DNA of 64,000 nucleotides from Rhizomys pruinosus (GCA_009823505.1 VZQC01005922.1:990296-1054295), one strand, 5' to 3'. Numbered from the stretch's first letter, positions 21,336-32,252 are shown. A program made the numbers and translations. Notes: generated by a model from the sequence alone, not told the origin.

Positions 21336-21465
21336 TAAGCCAGGCATGGCTGTCCATGCCTGTAGTCTCAACTACTCAGGAGACTAAGGTAGAAGAAGGC
21401 TTACTTGAGCCCACTTCAAGCCTAGGCAACAAAGCAAAATTCCTTATCAAAAAAACCCAAACCAA
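21336..21465 (+). mobile_element. Old 7SL-type SINE (proto-B1-like)
   Basis: 'gccaggcatggctgtccatg' and 'tgagcccacttcaagcctag' recall monomeric 7SL SINEs. An A-rich tail follows. Confidence 0.55.
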
Positions 21466-21497
21466 ACCAAAACAAAACAAAACAAAAAATCAAAAAG

Positions 21498-21696
21498 CAG
21501 GAGCTAGAGAGAAGGCCCAGTGGTTGAGAGTATGTAGTGTTTTTTGCAGAGGATGGAAGTTTAATTCCTAGCACCCATGTTGGGCTGGCTCACAACTTTC
21601 CGTAATTCCAGTTCCAGGAGATCTGATGCCTCTGGCTTCTGCAGAAACCTGTACTCACCTGCATATACCATTCCCCATACACAAAATTAAAAATCT

Positions 21697-21698
<2 letters not shown>
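21498..21698 (+). mobile_element. B2 SINE, diverged
   Basis: 'ggagctagagagaaggccca' to an AAATTAAAAA tail, continuing into a GA microsatellite. Confidence 0.8.
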
Positions 21699-21757
<59 letters not shown>

Positions 21758-21776
21758 GAGAGAGAAAGAGAGAGAG
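21699..21776. repeat. (GA)n microsatellite
   Basis: About 78 bp of GA dinucleotide with a few interruptions. Confidence 0.95.
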
Positions 21777-21964
21777 TGCACTAATCCACATTGCTCCTAT
21801 GTGCCTGGTAAGATTCTATGTACTCAAAGCAAATGCGCAAGGGGATGTGATGTTTCAAATAAATTCTAATGGAAATCATTCCCTAAATAAACTGGCACAT
21901 AGCTTAGACTAATTTCAATTATGTTAAACAGAATACAGATCAAGGGTTTTACAAAATTATTTTT

Positions 21965-22162
21965 ATTAAAAAATTATTTATTTATTTATTTATTATTTAT
22001 ATGCTTGAGCGTTTTGCCTGCATGTATGTAAGTGTAACACATGTGTACAATGTCTAGGAATTAGGTAAGAACACTTGTTAGCTGCCATGTGGGTTCTGGG
22101 ATGAACTTGCGTCAGCTGGAAGAACAGAAAGAGTTCTTAACAAATGAGCCATCGCTCCAGCC
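21965..22162 (-). mobile_element. B2 SINE (antisense)
   Basis: A T/A-rich tail, then 'ctgccatgtgggttctggg' and 'agccatcgctccagcc'. Confidence 0.85.
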
Positions 22163-22383
22163 TATTTATTTAATTTATATTTTATGCATATGAGTATTTT
22201 TCCTGCATTTATGTATGTGCACCTATATTGTGCAATGCTTTTGGAAACCAGGAGAGAGTGTTGAATCCCCTGGAACTGGACTTAAGGACAGCTGCTAGCT
22301 GCCATGTAGGTGCTGGGAACTGAACCAGAATCCCCTGGAATAACACCAAGTGCTATTAACTGGTGAGTCATCTTTCTTAGCCC
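22163..22383 (-). mobile_element. B2 SINE (antisense), head-to-tail with the previous one
   Basis: 'tttatgcatatgagtatttt' to 'gagtcatctttcttagcccc'; an older copy. Confidence 0.8.
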
Positions 22384-22953
22384 CTAGACCAAAGCTTTTT
22401 AAGGGTGTTTTCGGGTTTGTTTTCTGACTAGTAGGCGCACTAAGTCTACTATGCCTGGTCACTAACAATGTTTTAGAAGTACCATTATACTACCATAGGC
22501 CAAGCACCAGGACTGACAGTAAAGCTTAACGGCCAAAGCTCGCACCTACTGTGGATGTGTAAATCACTCAGGATCAAGACATATGAAATCTCATCCAGGT
22601 ACTAACGAGGCCCAATCCCACTTAGCTTTGAAAATCAGACCCAATCAAAAGGAGTAAGTTTCTCATTTATCTTTAGTCTGTAGCATAGGGACAGAAGAAT
22701 GATTTTTTTCATTGTGGGTACAGAGGAACCATTGGCGAATGAATACACCCTCATTATATCAGCATTTCATCCTTTCAACCAATTTTCTAAAAATTCTTTT
22801 TTATTTACTGTACCAAAAAAGCTCGGTTTTGCTACACGTATGAGCATAAATTAAAAACATGAGGTCTGGGGAAAGGCAGGTTATATTCGATTAGAGCTGA
22901 GTCTCTTTAAAATGATTTAAAAAAAAAAATGTAGTTGTATCATTTAATCCTAC

Positions 22954-23039
22954 CTGTAGATTCTATAAATATCATCAGAGCGCCCCTTCCTTAGTCTGAG
23001 GATCCAAGCTCCTGGGTTGGCTTTGAGCTGAAAGTAGCC
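22954..23039 (-). CDS. UGGT1: UGGT1 coding exon (approx. residues 1151-1178)
   Basis: The exon is 86 nt, with acceptor ...tcctag and donor AG|gtagga. It reads GYFQLKANPGAWILRLRKGR then SDDIYRIY plus two bases. The sequence fits the beta-sandwich region. Confidence 0.96.
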
Positions 23040-23278
23040 CTAGGACATACACAAAAAAAGACCAATTTCAATTCTCTCTAAAACTTCAAAATGTTTCTGA
23101 AAACTTATGTTTTCTTTTGCAATATCAGACTGTGTGTGGTATATGTGTACTGTGAGTGTGAGTGTATGTGTATAAAAAAAAATATATATATATGTATAAA
23201 TTGGGGGGAAAGAAGGGTTGAAACCTGGGCCTTATTCTCCTGATAATTAAAAGAAAAATTTTAATATTTATTTATTTA

Positions 23279-23442
23279 ATTTTTTTTCCTTCTTTTTGGT
23301 CTTTTGAAACAGGCTCTCCCTGTAGAGCCCCAGATGGCCTGGACTCCTTAGGGAGACCAGGCTAGCCTCAATCTCACAGAGATCCACCTGCCTCTACCTC
23401 CTGAGTGCTGATATTAAAGGTGTGTACTACCATGCCAGGCAA
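23279..23442 (-). mobile_element. B1 SINE (antisense), diverged
   Basis: A T-run, 'ggtcttttgaaacaggctct', then 'gtgtgtactaccatgccagg'. Confidence 0.8.
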
Positions 23443-23571
23443 TTAAAAGAAATTTTTTTTTTCTTTTGTGGTTCTTAGCCTCAGCCTTTAACGGCTGTGC
23501 TATCCACATAGCCCCCCCCCCAATTTTTTTTTAAATTTTATTTATTCCTCATTTGTATAGTGGCCTAAAAA

Positions 23572-23574
23572 AAT

Positions 23575-23613
<39 letters not shown>

Positions 23614-23763
23614 TTTTTTGGTCTTTTTGAGACAGGGTCTCCCTGTAGCCCCAGCTGTCCTGGAACTCGCTCTGTAGACCAGGCCGGCCTTGAACTCACA
23701 AAGATCCGCCTGCCTCTGCCTCCCAAGTGCTAGGATTAAAGGCGTGCGCCACCACGCCCGGCC
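23572..23763 (-). mobile_element. B1 SINE (antisense) inserted in the A-rich tail of a B2
   Basis: A (TTTA)n stretch is followed by a near-consensus B1 ending 'ccaccacgcccggcc'. The B2 body continues at 23764, so the B1 landed in the B2 tail. Confidence 0.9.
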
Positions 23764-23979
23764 TATTTATTTATTTTTTATGTGTATGAATGTACTGTCT
23801 GCATGTAGGTTTGTGCACCCGTGTCGTGCAATGCTGCAGAGGTCAGAAGAGGGTGTCAGATTCCCCTGGAACTGGAGTTAAAGAAGGTTCTCAGCCACCA
23901 TGTGGGTGCTGGGGATCGAACCCGGGTCCTCTGCAAGAGCGGTTGGCGCTCTTAACTGCTAGGCCATCTCTCCAGCCCC
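23764..23979 (-). mobile_element. B2 SINE (antisense), near consensus
   Basis: 'tgtgtatgaatgtactgtct' to 'taggccatctctccagcccc'. It has the single-copy form of the 'ctggaactggagtt' block. Confidence 0.92.
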
Positions 23980-24039
23980 CAAAAGAAAAAAAATTTTAAA
24001 GATAATTAATCAGAGAAATGGGGGTTGGGGGAAGTTTGG

Positions 24040-24178
24040 CACTAATGATGCAAGCTTCAAGCTTTTAATCCCACCACTTAGGCAGATCTCTGAGTTTGAG
24101 GTCAGTTTGGTCTGCATTTGGAGTTTCCAGTCAGCCAGGGTTACACAGCTGAGTCTCAAACAAAATAAAACAAAACCC
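24040..24178 (+). mobile_element. Old B1-like SINE
   Basis: 'ttaatcccaccacttaggca' and 'ggtcagtttggtctgc' are recognisable; strongly diverged. Confidence 0.55.
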
Positions 24179-24519
24179 AAACTAAAACCTAGTCAGTGAA
24201 ACCAAGAAGTCTGCCAACTGTGCTCCACTAAGTTTAGGTGTGTGCCTGGTGAATATCCTGGTCTTCCAATGAAAAGAACCAACAGTGCTTGATTAGATAC
24301 AGCAGAGCACAGTAGTGTGTTTTGTTGTTTAATCAACAAGTAATGAGAATCTCCAAGTTTAACCAAACTTACGACTTTTACACTGATTAAATTCACTTGC
24401 TTTGAATTTTTACTTCATTCTCTAATTCCAAATGTTAACTGTTACATCATAATTATAGTGTTCACATTACCATGAATGACATGATTCAAATCTTAACATC
24501 TGAAAAACTGATTATTTAC

Positions 24520-24678
24520 CAGATTGGCCATCACAATTGTGTCGACAATTGTAGGATTGGCTGAAGTTCCTAAGGTGAACTGTAGTCCTCGTGGTGGCTG
24601 GCCTGTGGTGATGTCATAGCAATGACCTTCTAGTAACAAGTATTCCAGCTCGTACTCAGCAGCCACTATGCTATCCAC
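24520..24678 (-). CDS. UGGT1: UGGT1 coding exon (approx. residues 1098-1150)
   Basis: The exon is 159 nt, phase 0 at both ends, with acceptor ...ctttcag and donor CTG|gtaaat. It reads VDSIVAAEYELEYLLLEGHC, YDITTGQPPRGLQFTLGTSA, NPTIVDTIVMANL. The sequence is highly conserved with other mammals as I recall them. Confidence 0.97.
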
Positions 24679-24732
24679 CTGAAAGAGCAAGACTAAAAAT
24701 CACTTCAGATTATTCGTGAACAGATCTCAAAT

Positions 24733-24840
24733 CAATATGGGTGGCCCTTGAGCTTGATGACCTGATCCCCAGATCCCACCTGCTAGAAGGAGAGGTTCTG
24801 ACTCCCGCCAGCTATCCTATGACTACATACTAGCCTGTGG
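24733..24840 (+). mobile_element. B3-like tRNA SINE fragment
   Basis: 'gagcttgatgacctgatccc' and 'gaaggagaggttctgactcc' match the B3-type middle. Both ends are missing. Confidence 0.55.
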
Positions 24841-25034
24841 TGCTACCCATCCTCTTCCACAAAAGTAAATGATTTAAAAAATGCACTTTGCCAAGTGAAT
24901 AAAGCAGACAAAGGTACCACAAACTCTCAGGGATAGAAAGCGCTGAATCTCAATTGGGATAGTGGCTAATGACTATGTAATTATAAAAACTTGGTTGGAG
25001 AGAGAAAGAAAATATCATACAGTCTAAAAATATA

Positions 25035-25420
25035 AATGAAAGGATAAAACTATACATTGTTGAAGAATTTAAGCTCCCAAATGCAGGAAAAGAATTTACA
25101 GCCTATAGTAATGGATTGGTACAAAAGCTTGTACACGGTATCCACAGCAGCATTACTTATAAAGCCCTCAAACAGATCCAACCCAGTGCTCATTCATAAT
25201 GGATACATAAGGTATATCTATTAGGTGGAATACTATTTGGCAATAAAAAAAAAGTACTGATACATATTAAAACATGGATAAACCTTGGAAAACAATTTGT
25301 TAAGTGGAAGAAGTCAGTCACAAAAGATCATTTATTGTATGACATTATTAATATCAGAATAGGAAATGAATAAGGCAGAAAGTATATTAATAGCTGCCAA
25401 AGGAAAGAAAGAGGGAGAGT
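25035..25420 (+). mobile_element. Old LINE-1 3' fragment
   Basis: L1-like text includes 'cacagcagcattacttataa', 'tggaatactatttggcaata' and 'gtggaagaagtcagtcacaa'. It is highly diverged and non-coding. Confidence 0.65.
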
Positions 25421-25434
25421 TAATGAGTTCTGTG

Positions 25435-25745
25435 AAATATTAATGTGTTCACTTCCAACTTGACTGATTTGGAATCACCTAAGAGAGACACCTCTGAACA
25501 TGTCTATGAGGGCCCACTCCATGGGCTTGGGACCCAGAATGAATGAGAAAGGAGAAAGCCACCTGCACTCTCCTTTATCTGCTTCTTGGTTGGTGCAACA
25601 GAACAAGCCACTTCCACCCCGCCCCCCTTACCATTAGGTACTCATTCTTAGGTGCCCAAATAAAATCATTCCTCCTTTCCATTGCCTTTTGTCTGTATTT
25701 ATTTGCAGCAACAAGAAAATGATAGGTATGGAGCCTCTTCTGGGG
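25435..25745 (+). mobile_element. Rodent LTR-like remnant
   Basis: 'aacttgactgatttggaatc' through an AATAAA-like site (caaataaaatc) to 'gcaacaagaaaatgatagg' resembles an ERVL-MaLR-type LTR 3' half. Boundaries are not defined. Confidence 0.4.
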
Positions 25746-25947
25746 GCAATGAAAGCAAACTAAATCAAGGTAGTAGAGACAGCAGCAGAGTTCTGTAACT
25801 ACACCAAAACTTCTGACATAACACTTAAAAAGACCACATTATATGCAAACCATCATACCTGCCATTCATTTTGGCAAGCTGTCTTTAACCACACTATACA
25901 CAGATTTTTATACAGGATTAGATATTTGGGAGATATAATATTCTTAC

Positions 25948-26137
25948 CTCTTCTAGATAAATATTATCAAGATCGTATGGTGTTCTGACAGACTCTACCA
26001 TCCAACTCTCAGGTGTGTTCAGGTTCAGAGTGAACAGGGGAGACTGTGGCATATCCAAAAATTTTGCTATTGGACCCTTAGCAAAGCTATTGTCTGAAGT
26101 GAAGGAAATCTCTGCTTCCAAGACATAACGGTAAAAA
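25948..26137 (-). CDS. UGGT1: UGGT1 coding exon (approx. residues 1034-1097)
   Basis: The exon is 190 nt, with acceptor ...catttcag and donor GAG|gtaaga. The first base completes Ser. It reads FYRYVLEAEISFTSDNSFAK, GPIAKFLDMPQSPLFTLNLN, TPESWMVESVRTPYDLDNIY, LEE. Confidence 0.97.
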
Positions 26138-26307
26138 CTGAAATGAAATAAGAGTGCCAGATGTTTTTGATGTAACCACAACCCTAGAGTTCAGAAGCAG
26201 GTGCACAGGTCAGTAGTAACTTCGTATGAGTAGCTGTCAGGGTTGCCACCATGCTCATGAGCACTATCCTCCCATTGAGGAGCATCCATTGTCTCTCTCT
26301 CTCTCTT

Positions 26308-26530
26308 TTTTTAAAAATTTATTTTTTATTTATTTTTTTATGTGTATGAATGTACTGTCTGCATGTATGTTTGTGCACCTGTGTCACGCAATGCTGCGGA
26401 GGTCAGAAGACGGTGTCGGATTCCCCTGGAACTGGAGTTAAAGATGGTTCTTAGCTGCCATGTGGGTGCTGGGAATCGAACCCGGGTCCTCTGCAAGAGC
26501 AGTCGGTGCTCTTAACCGCTAGGCCATCTC
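26308..26530 (-). mobile_element. B2 SINE (antisense), head truncated
   Basis: It is near consensus but stops at 'aggccatctc' without the usual 'tccagccc' end. Confidence 0.9.
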
Positions 26531-26539
26531 GTGTGTGGA

Positions 26540-27005
26540 TTCTCAGGCTAGCACTGAAAACACTACATGCAGTAATTAAACATTTCTTCATATACTAGTG
26601 GAATCTGGGACTCCTTCAATCATTTGCAAAACTATAATCTACTTAGAATGTAACCTATAGAACTCTGCCCTTCATCCAGGAAGAAGTTTCCCATAGCCAA
26701 AGCATGTGCTGAACTATCTCTATCACTTAACCAGTTCTTCCATAATGGCTGGAGCAAGCTTCCTACATATATGTGGCAGCTTACAGCAACTCTTCTTTTA
26801 AAGAGAAGCACATATGCAAGTAGCTTAAGTTAATACCACCTAAATGCCTCCTTGCCCAAACTGTTCTTCAAACATCAGACTAGAGCAAAATTTTCACATA
26901 AACACAACACCCACCTATCAGCCTACTTGACTCTTCAGCACTCAGTACTAGATTTTGGATTTGGTATCATTTTTTTAAAATTGTTTCCTTAAACAGCATA
27001 TTTAC
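26540..27005. other. UGGT1 intron sequence, nothing recognised
   Basis: Unique intron between the B2 and the next exon. Confidence 0.6.
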
Positions 27006-27085
27006 CTTTTTAAAGGCATGTCAGAAAGTTTAGACTGGCAATTCATAAATACTCTTAGATTCATGTTTATCAGCTGAGCCAAAAC
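27006..27085 (-). CDS. UGGT1: UGGT1 coding exon (approx. residues 1008-1033)
   Basis: The exon is 80 nt, with acceptor ...tttttag and donor AAG|gtaaat. It reads VLAQLINMNLRVFMNCQSKL then SDMPLK plus two bases. Confidence 0.96.
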
Positions 27086-27277
27086 CTAAAAAAGCAAACC
27101 AGATGACAAAATATTTAGATTTTCTTTCTAGAAACTTATTATTTCACACTTAGTTAAATATTTCAAAAAAAAGATATAAAGAAAATAACTACCAATCAGT
27201 CTGTAGTAGTTTTTATAAATCAGAACTCCAATCCAGAATCAAATGATACATACTTAAGAAATGGCTTAAAAAGAGGG

Positions 27278-27438
27278 GTTGGAGAGATGGCCTAGTGGTT
27301 AAGAGTGCCGACCGCTCTTACAGAGGACCCGGGTTCGATCCCTAGCACCCAAGGGTGCACAAACTTGCATGCAGACAGTACATTCATACACATACATAAA
27401 TAAATAAAATTAATAAAAAAAATTAAAAAAAAAAAAAG
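27278..27438 (+). mobile_element. B2 SINE with internal deletion
   Basis: The head is consensus-like to 'cctagcaccca', then jumps to 'agggtgcacaaacttgcatg', losing about 115 bp. The direct repeat 'aaatggcttaaaaag' lies on both sides, so the ends are intact. Confidence 0.88.
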
Positions 27439-27472
27439 AAATGGCTTAAAAAGAAAGGAGGAGGGGGAGAAG

Positions 27473-27640
27473 GGTGATGAGATAGCTCAGCTGGTAAAGG
27501 TACTTGCTACCAAGTCTAGTCTGACAATTCAAGTCAGACCCCTAGGAACTACATGGTGGAAAGCAAGAACCAACTCTTTCAAGATATTGTCTGACCTCCA
27601 CAGACTCACAGACACATATCCCAAATAAATAAATGTTTAC
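27473..27640 (+). mobile_element. B3-like SINE
   Basis: 'tgatgagatagctcagctgg' to 'cccaaataaataaatgttt'. Confidence 0.7.
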
Positions 27641-27844
27641 AAAAAGGCTACTGCAGATCACTGCTTCTCACAGGAAGTTTACCACACAGCTGTGAGGAAA
27701 TAGAAAGTAAATGATAAATATTTAGCTAGAGGACAACATAAGTGCTCACTGCTTCAGTTCATATTAAAAAAAAAAACAATAAAAGCACACAAAGACAGGT
27801 GATCGTACTGCATCAGGACTACTACACTACAAAGCATCCAGTTA

Positions 27845-27978
27845 GGGTATAGATATGGTTGGCAGAGCAACTACCTAGCATGTATAAAGCTTCAACCTCT
27901 ATCCCTAGCAACACACACATGCACATGTGTACACACATGCACATGTGTATACACATGCACACAAACACATGCACACAC
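27845..27978 (+). mobile_element. Old ID element with CA-rich tail
   Basis: 'ggcagagcaactacctagca' recalls the ID tRNA-Ala-like head. The tail is a degenerate CA/CATG tract. Confidence 0.55.
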
Positions 27979-28204
27979 AACTAAGTAAAACGAGACACTG
28001 GTGTATTGGTTAGAGTTCTTTTAAATGTACATATAAGTACAGCATGCTTGCTACATATGTAGACACACTATCATTTAACAAAAATTCCATGGCAGTTATA
28101 AGGAAAACGAAGAATTATCTTTTACCTTATCTCTCTCTTACCGTTATAAATTAAAATGTAGTACCAATCAATTTAACTTAAACATTGTCCTAAACAATGA
28201 TGTT

Positions 28205-28471
28205 GGGGGCTGGAGAGATGGCTCAGTGGTTAAGAGCACTGCCTGCTCTTGCAGAGGACGGGGTTCAATTCCTAGCACCAACATGGCAGGTATGAACCAT
28301 CTGTAAGCCGGGCGTAGTGGCTCACGCCTTTAATCCCAGCTCTCAGGAGGCAGAGGCAGGTAGATCTCTGTGAGTTCAAGGCCAGCCTGGTCTACAGAGT
28401 GAATTCCAGGCCAGCAGGGGCTACAGAGAGACCCTGTCTCAAAAACAAAAGCAAAAACAAACAAAAAAACC
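28205..28471 (+). mobile_element. Dimeric SINE: B2 5' half fused to B1
   Basis: The B2 head reaches 'aaccatctgtaa' at about 28315 and is followed immediately by 'gccgggcgtagtggctcacg' and a full B1. The target repeat 'caatgatgtt' (28195-28204 and 28472-28481) encloses the entire dimer. Confidence 0.88.
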
Positions 28472-28671
28472 CAATGATGTTAATCATTTTGTTAGGTACA
28501 TGAAATAGCCAAGGTAACTTGTTTTCAGAGCCATTATTAATCCTTATGAAGATGCTGTAGACCATTTCCCAACACCTCTAGATGTTTAAGGGATAAAGGA
28601 AGTGCCCAGAGAATGATGGGGGCTGTGACTATTCAGTTACAGATGTGAACTGACTCTGCAACAGCCCCTAC

Positions 28672-28774
28672 CAAGAGCAAGGGGGCAAGCCTCTGTGCTT
28701 CTCTTGTGACAGGGTCAACCACAGCCACCACGTCAAAGTAGGTCTCCTCTTCACTGGGCCTCAGTTTAATTGCA
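28672..28774 (-). CDS. UGGT1: UGGT1 coding exon (approx. residues 973-1007)
   Basis: The exon is 103 nt, with acceptor ...tttttcag and donor TTG|gtaggg. The first base completes Ser. It reads AIKLRPSEEETYFDVVAVVD then PVTREAQRLAPLLL. Confidence 0.97.
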
Positions 28775-29043
28775 CTGAAAAATCAAAAGAAAAAAAAATC
28801 AAAAGAGGAAAACATGAGCATGGAAGAAACAAGAAACAAAGTTAAGTTGGGGAGGAAGGTTAGACCAATTCAAAATATCAGCCCTCTAACCTTGTCAGCA
28901 TTTTAAAAAATGTAGATCAGAACCAACAAGCTAAAAAGATGGTCAACTATTAAGATTAACGCTATAGCCCCAGCTATAAAACCCTGGACAACAGGGACTG
29001 AAAAATCTGCAAAGACAGGAAAACTAGTTTAAAACTGAATTTA

Positions 29044-30749
29044 GAGATCTCCCGAGACCAGCTCAGGCCAGTGCAGGTGCCAGGCACGGGCCAATGGAAC
29101 AAAACCAAAGATCCAAATCTGAGCACGTACAATTTCAGCCATCTTATATTTGACAAGGGGGCCAAGAAGATACAATGGAGAAAAGACAGCATCTTCAGCA
29201 AGTGGTGCTGGAAAAACTGGATCACCACTTGTAGAAGAATGAAATTAAACCCCTACCTCTCACCCTGTAAAAAAGTCAACTCCAGATGGATCAAAGATCT
29301 CAACGTGAAACCCCAAACTCTGAAGGCGATAGAAGAAAAAGTTGGCAGCAGACTACAAGACATAGGTGTAGGAAAAGACTTCCTAAATCAGACAGCAGCT
29401 GTGCAAGAATTAAGGTCAACAACTGACAAATGGAACCTCATTAAACTCAAAAGCTTCTGTACATCAAAAGAAACAATCAAGGAAGTGAAGAGAAAACCCA
29501 CAGAGTGGGAGGAAACCTTCACTGCAGAAACATCTGACAAAACATTGATTTCCAGAATATATAAACTACTCAAAAAACAAAGAAAAAAGAAAACAAATTA
29601 CCCACTCAATAGATGGAGCAAAGAACTGATCAGAGACTTCACAAGTGAGGGATTAGAGATGTCTGAGAAACACCTTAAGAAGTGTTCAACATTACTAATC
29701 ATTAAGGAAATGCAAATCAAAACCACTTTAAGATATCATCTTACTCCAATAAGAATGGCTAGGATCAAGAAAACAAATGATAGCAAGTGCTGGAGAGGTC
29801 GTGGGGAAAGGGGAACACTCATCCACTGCTGGTGGGAATGTAAACTCGTACAGCCACTATGGAAAGCAGTGTGGAGAACCCTTGGAAGTCTTGGAATGAA
29901 CTTGCCACCCGATCCAGCCATACCACTCCTGGGCATGTACCCCCCCAAGACTCACCCCACCACAGAGATACATGCACAGCCATGTTTATTTCAGCTCTCT
30001 TCACAATAGCAAGGAGTTGGAACCAACCCAAATGCCCCTCAACTGATGAGTGGATAGAGAAAATGTGGTACATCTACACAATGGAGTTCTATGCAGCAGT
30101 AAAGAAAGACATCATGAGCTTTGCAGGAAAATGGCTGGAGCTAGAGGACATCATGCTGAGTGAAATAATACAGTCCCAGAAAAACAAACGACGAATGGTA
30201 TCCCTCATCTGTGGATGCTAGTGCCAATTACCTAGTTCTAAGTATTTCTTGTTCACGGCCCCTTGAGCTTTTGTCCAAAGCAGTTGGGAGTGATGCATAT
30301 TGGAAACAACAACAACAACAACAACAACAACAGAAAGGACTGCATCAAAGAACTGACTGAAACAGTGAACTTCTGCTCAAAACAGTCAACTTCCACATAG
30401 AGAATATTGAGAAAGACTGAGAAAGAGATGAAAAGCATGTTTGGGAGAATGCATGAGCTCTGGTGGGGTGGGGGAATGGGGAGGGACACGGGTCTAGATT
30501 TGATAAAAAAAAATTTATGTGAAAAAAAAAACAACCCCAAAAACAGAGAACTTCTGCCCCAAACTGCAAACTGCTGAATTGAAAATTTTAAAGGAGACTG
30601 AGAAAAAGCTGAAAAACATATCTGGCAGAATGCATGAGCTCTGTTGGGATGAAGGGGTCCAAGGAAGGGGGAGTGGGTCTAGATTTGGTTGGGAAATTTT
30701 GTATGAAATGCACAAAGCTTCAATAAAAGAATGGCTTTGAAAAAAACAC
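29044..30749 (+). mobile_element. 5'-truncated LINE-1 with 13-bp target-site duplication
   Basis: It retains the ORF2 C-terminal third and a 3' UTR with AATAAA and A-rich end. The direct repeat 'aaaactgaattta' is at 29031-29043 and 30750-30762. ORF2 words are clear: KWCWKNWITTCRRMKLNPYL, MQIKTTLRYHLTPIRMARIK, GTLIHCWWECKLVQPLWKA, then in another frame TIARSWNQPKCPSTDEWIEK. The frame changes near a seven-C run at 29940-29946, so the copy is broken or mis-called there. The 3' UTR holds a (CAA)n tract at 30307-30330 and two imperfect ~190-bp tandem units. It lacks the endonuclease region and most of the RT, so it is dead. Confidence 0.92.
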
Positions 30750-30834
30750 AAAACTGAATTTAAACAAAAGTTGCTACAAGTTTTTCTTTTCTTTCCTAGG
30801 CAATAGCTCCAGCACTAAGTTACATCCTCAGTCT

Positions 30835-30915
30835 TTATTTTTTATTTGAGACAGGGTCTTACTAAGTTGCTCAGCCTGGACTTTTAACTTACAATCTTCT
30901 TGCCTCCAGTGCTAC
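30835..30915 (-). mobile_element. Old B1 fragment (antisense)
   Basis: 'tttgagacagggtcttacta' and a short partial body. Confidence 0.55.
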
Positions 30916-31081
30916 AGTCTTTAAACAATTAATTAAACACAATATTCCAGAAAGCTTGTAAAACAGGAAAAAGAAAATCTCAAAATCTCACTATTACAAT
31001 GACTTCACTGTGTATGCCTGTATGATTCTTTTTTGATGTTTATATCAAAAATTAGTTGTAACTATAAAATATTAGCAATTA

Positions 31082-31299
31082 GGGACTGGAGAGATAGCCT
31101 AGTGGTTAAGAGCGCTAACTGCTCTTGCAGAGGACCCGGGTTTGATCCCCAGCACCCACATGGTGGCTGAGAACCGTCTTTAACTCTAGTCCAGTTCCAG
31201 GGGAATCCGACGCCCTCTTCTGACCTCCGTGGCATTGCACGACACGGATGCACAAACCTACATGCAGACAGTACATTCATACATATAAAAATTAAATTT
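31082..31299 (+). mobile_element. B2 SINE with a B1 in its tail
   Basis: Near-consensus B2. The repeat 'atattagcaatta' (31069-31081 and 31479-31491) encloses this B2 plus the following B1, so the B1 inserted later into the B2 A-tail. Confidence 0.9.
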
Positions 31300-31478
31300 A
31301 GCTGGGTGTGGTGGTGCTCGCCTTTAATCCTAGCACTTGGGAGGCAGAGGCAGGCGGATCTTTGTGAGTTCAAGGCCAGCCTGGTCTACATAGCGAGTTC
31401 CAGGACAGCTGGGGCTACAGGAGATCCTGTCTCAAAAAAGACAAAAAAAAAAAATTTAATTTAAAAAATTAAAAAAAT
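31300..31478 (+). mobile_element. B1 SINE nested in the B2 tail
   Basis: 'gctgggtgtggtggtgctcg' to 'ctgtctcaaaaaagac', followed by an A/T-rich tail. Confidence 0.9.
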
Positions 31479-31501
31479 ATATTAGCAATTAAAAAGTTTC
31501 T

Positions 31502-31636
31502 TGGGCTAGCAAGATGGCTTGGCAGGTAAAGGTGACTGCCACTGAGCTTGAGGACCTGCATGTGCTCCCTGGGACCCACACGATGGAAGGAGAGAAGTGA
31601 TTCCAGCCAGCTGTCCTCTCATCTCCGTAAGTGCCT
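31502..31636 (+). mobile_element. B3-like SINE, 3' truncated
   Basis: 'gggctagcaagatggcttgg' to 'ctgtcctctcatctccgtaa'. Confidence 0.65.
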
Positions 31637-32062
31637 TTAATCGCTCCCAGACTCTTTAATGAGGAAAGGGGGCAAAAGGGAAGAACATGTGTGGGAATGG
31701 AAACATATAAACCAACAATACCAAGTTCCAATATACTTGCTGTACTGGTAAGAGAAAAGCCTAGAATGAAGGGACAGATCACATACAAACAAAGCAAATG
31801 TCCAAGAATACTGTGCTCCAACATTATGTTCACAGCAATCACTGTGGATCTTGCTAAGAGGCAGATGTTGATACTGTAGATTTGTTGTGTGGCCAAAGAC
31901 AATTCTAGCAGGCTCCCATACAATGAATGCCCCGCTGCTGGGTAATCCATGGAGCACACTCTTGAGGGTAAGGGCATATAGAACTGACGGTTCAGTCCTC
32001 TTTGTAGCATAAATGAGAAACTCTGATTTAAACAAACCAAACATTTAGCTAATGTTGCATTA
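31637..32062 (-). other. Unclassified segment with overlapping open minus-strand frames
   Basis: This ~430-bp non-SINE sequence sits between a B3 and a B1. Two minus-strand frames stay open across it (one of 135 codons), but neither matches a protein I recognise. The longer one runs into flanking SINEs. It may be an old retrocopy or chance. Confidence 0.3.
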
Positions 32063-32074
32063 CTAAGAATTTGT

Positions 32075-32252
32075 CGCCAGGCATGGTGGCACACACCTTT
32101 AATCCAACCCCTGGGAGGCAGAAGCAGGAGGATCTCTGTGAGTTCCAGGCCAGCATGGTCTACAGAGTTCCAGGCCAGCTGGAGCTTCAGGGAGACCCTG
32201 TCTCAAAAAGACAAAACAAAACCAAAACCAAAACCAAAACAAAACAAACAAA
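32075..32252 (+). mobile_element. B1 SINE
   Basis: 'gccaggcatggtggcacaca' to 'ctgtctcaaaaagac', with an (AAAACC)n tail. Confidence 0.88.

Noticed and set aside
29071..30009. 312-codon ORF as a novel gene
   Set aside because: It is the C-terminal part of LINE-1 ORF2, with flanking target-site repeats.
31489..32094. 201-codon minus-strand ORF
   Set aside because: It spans a B3 SINE and the start of a B1; only the middle is non-repeat and it matches nothing that I recognise.
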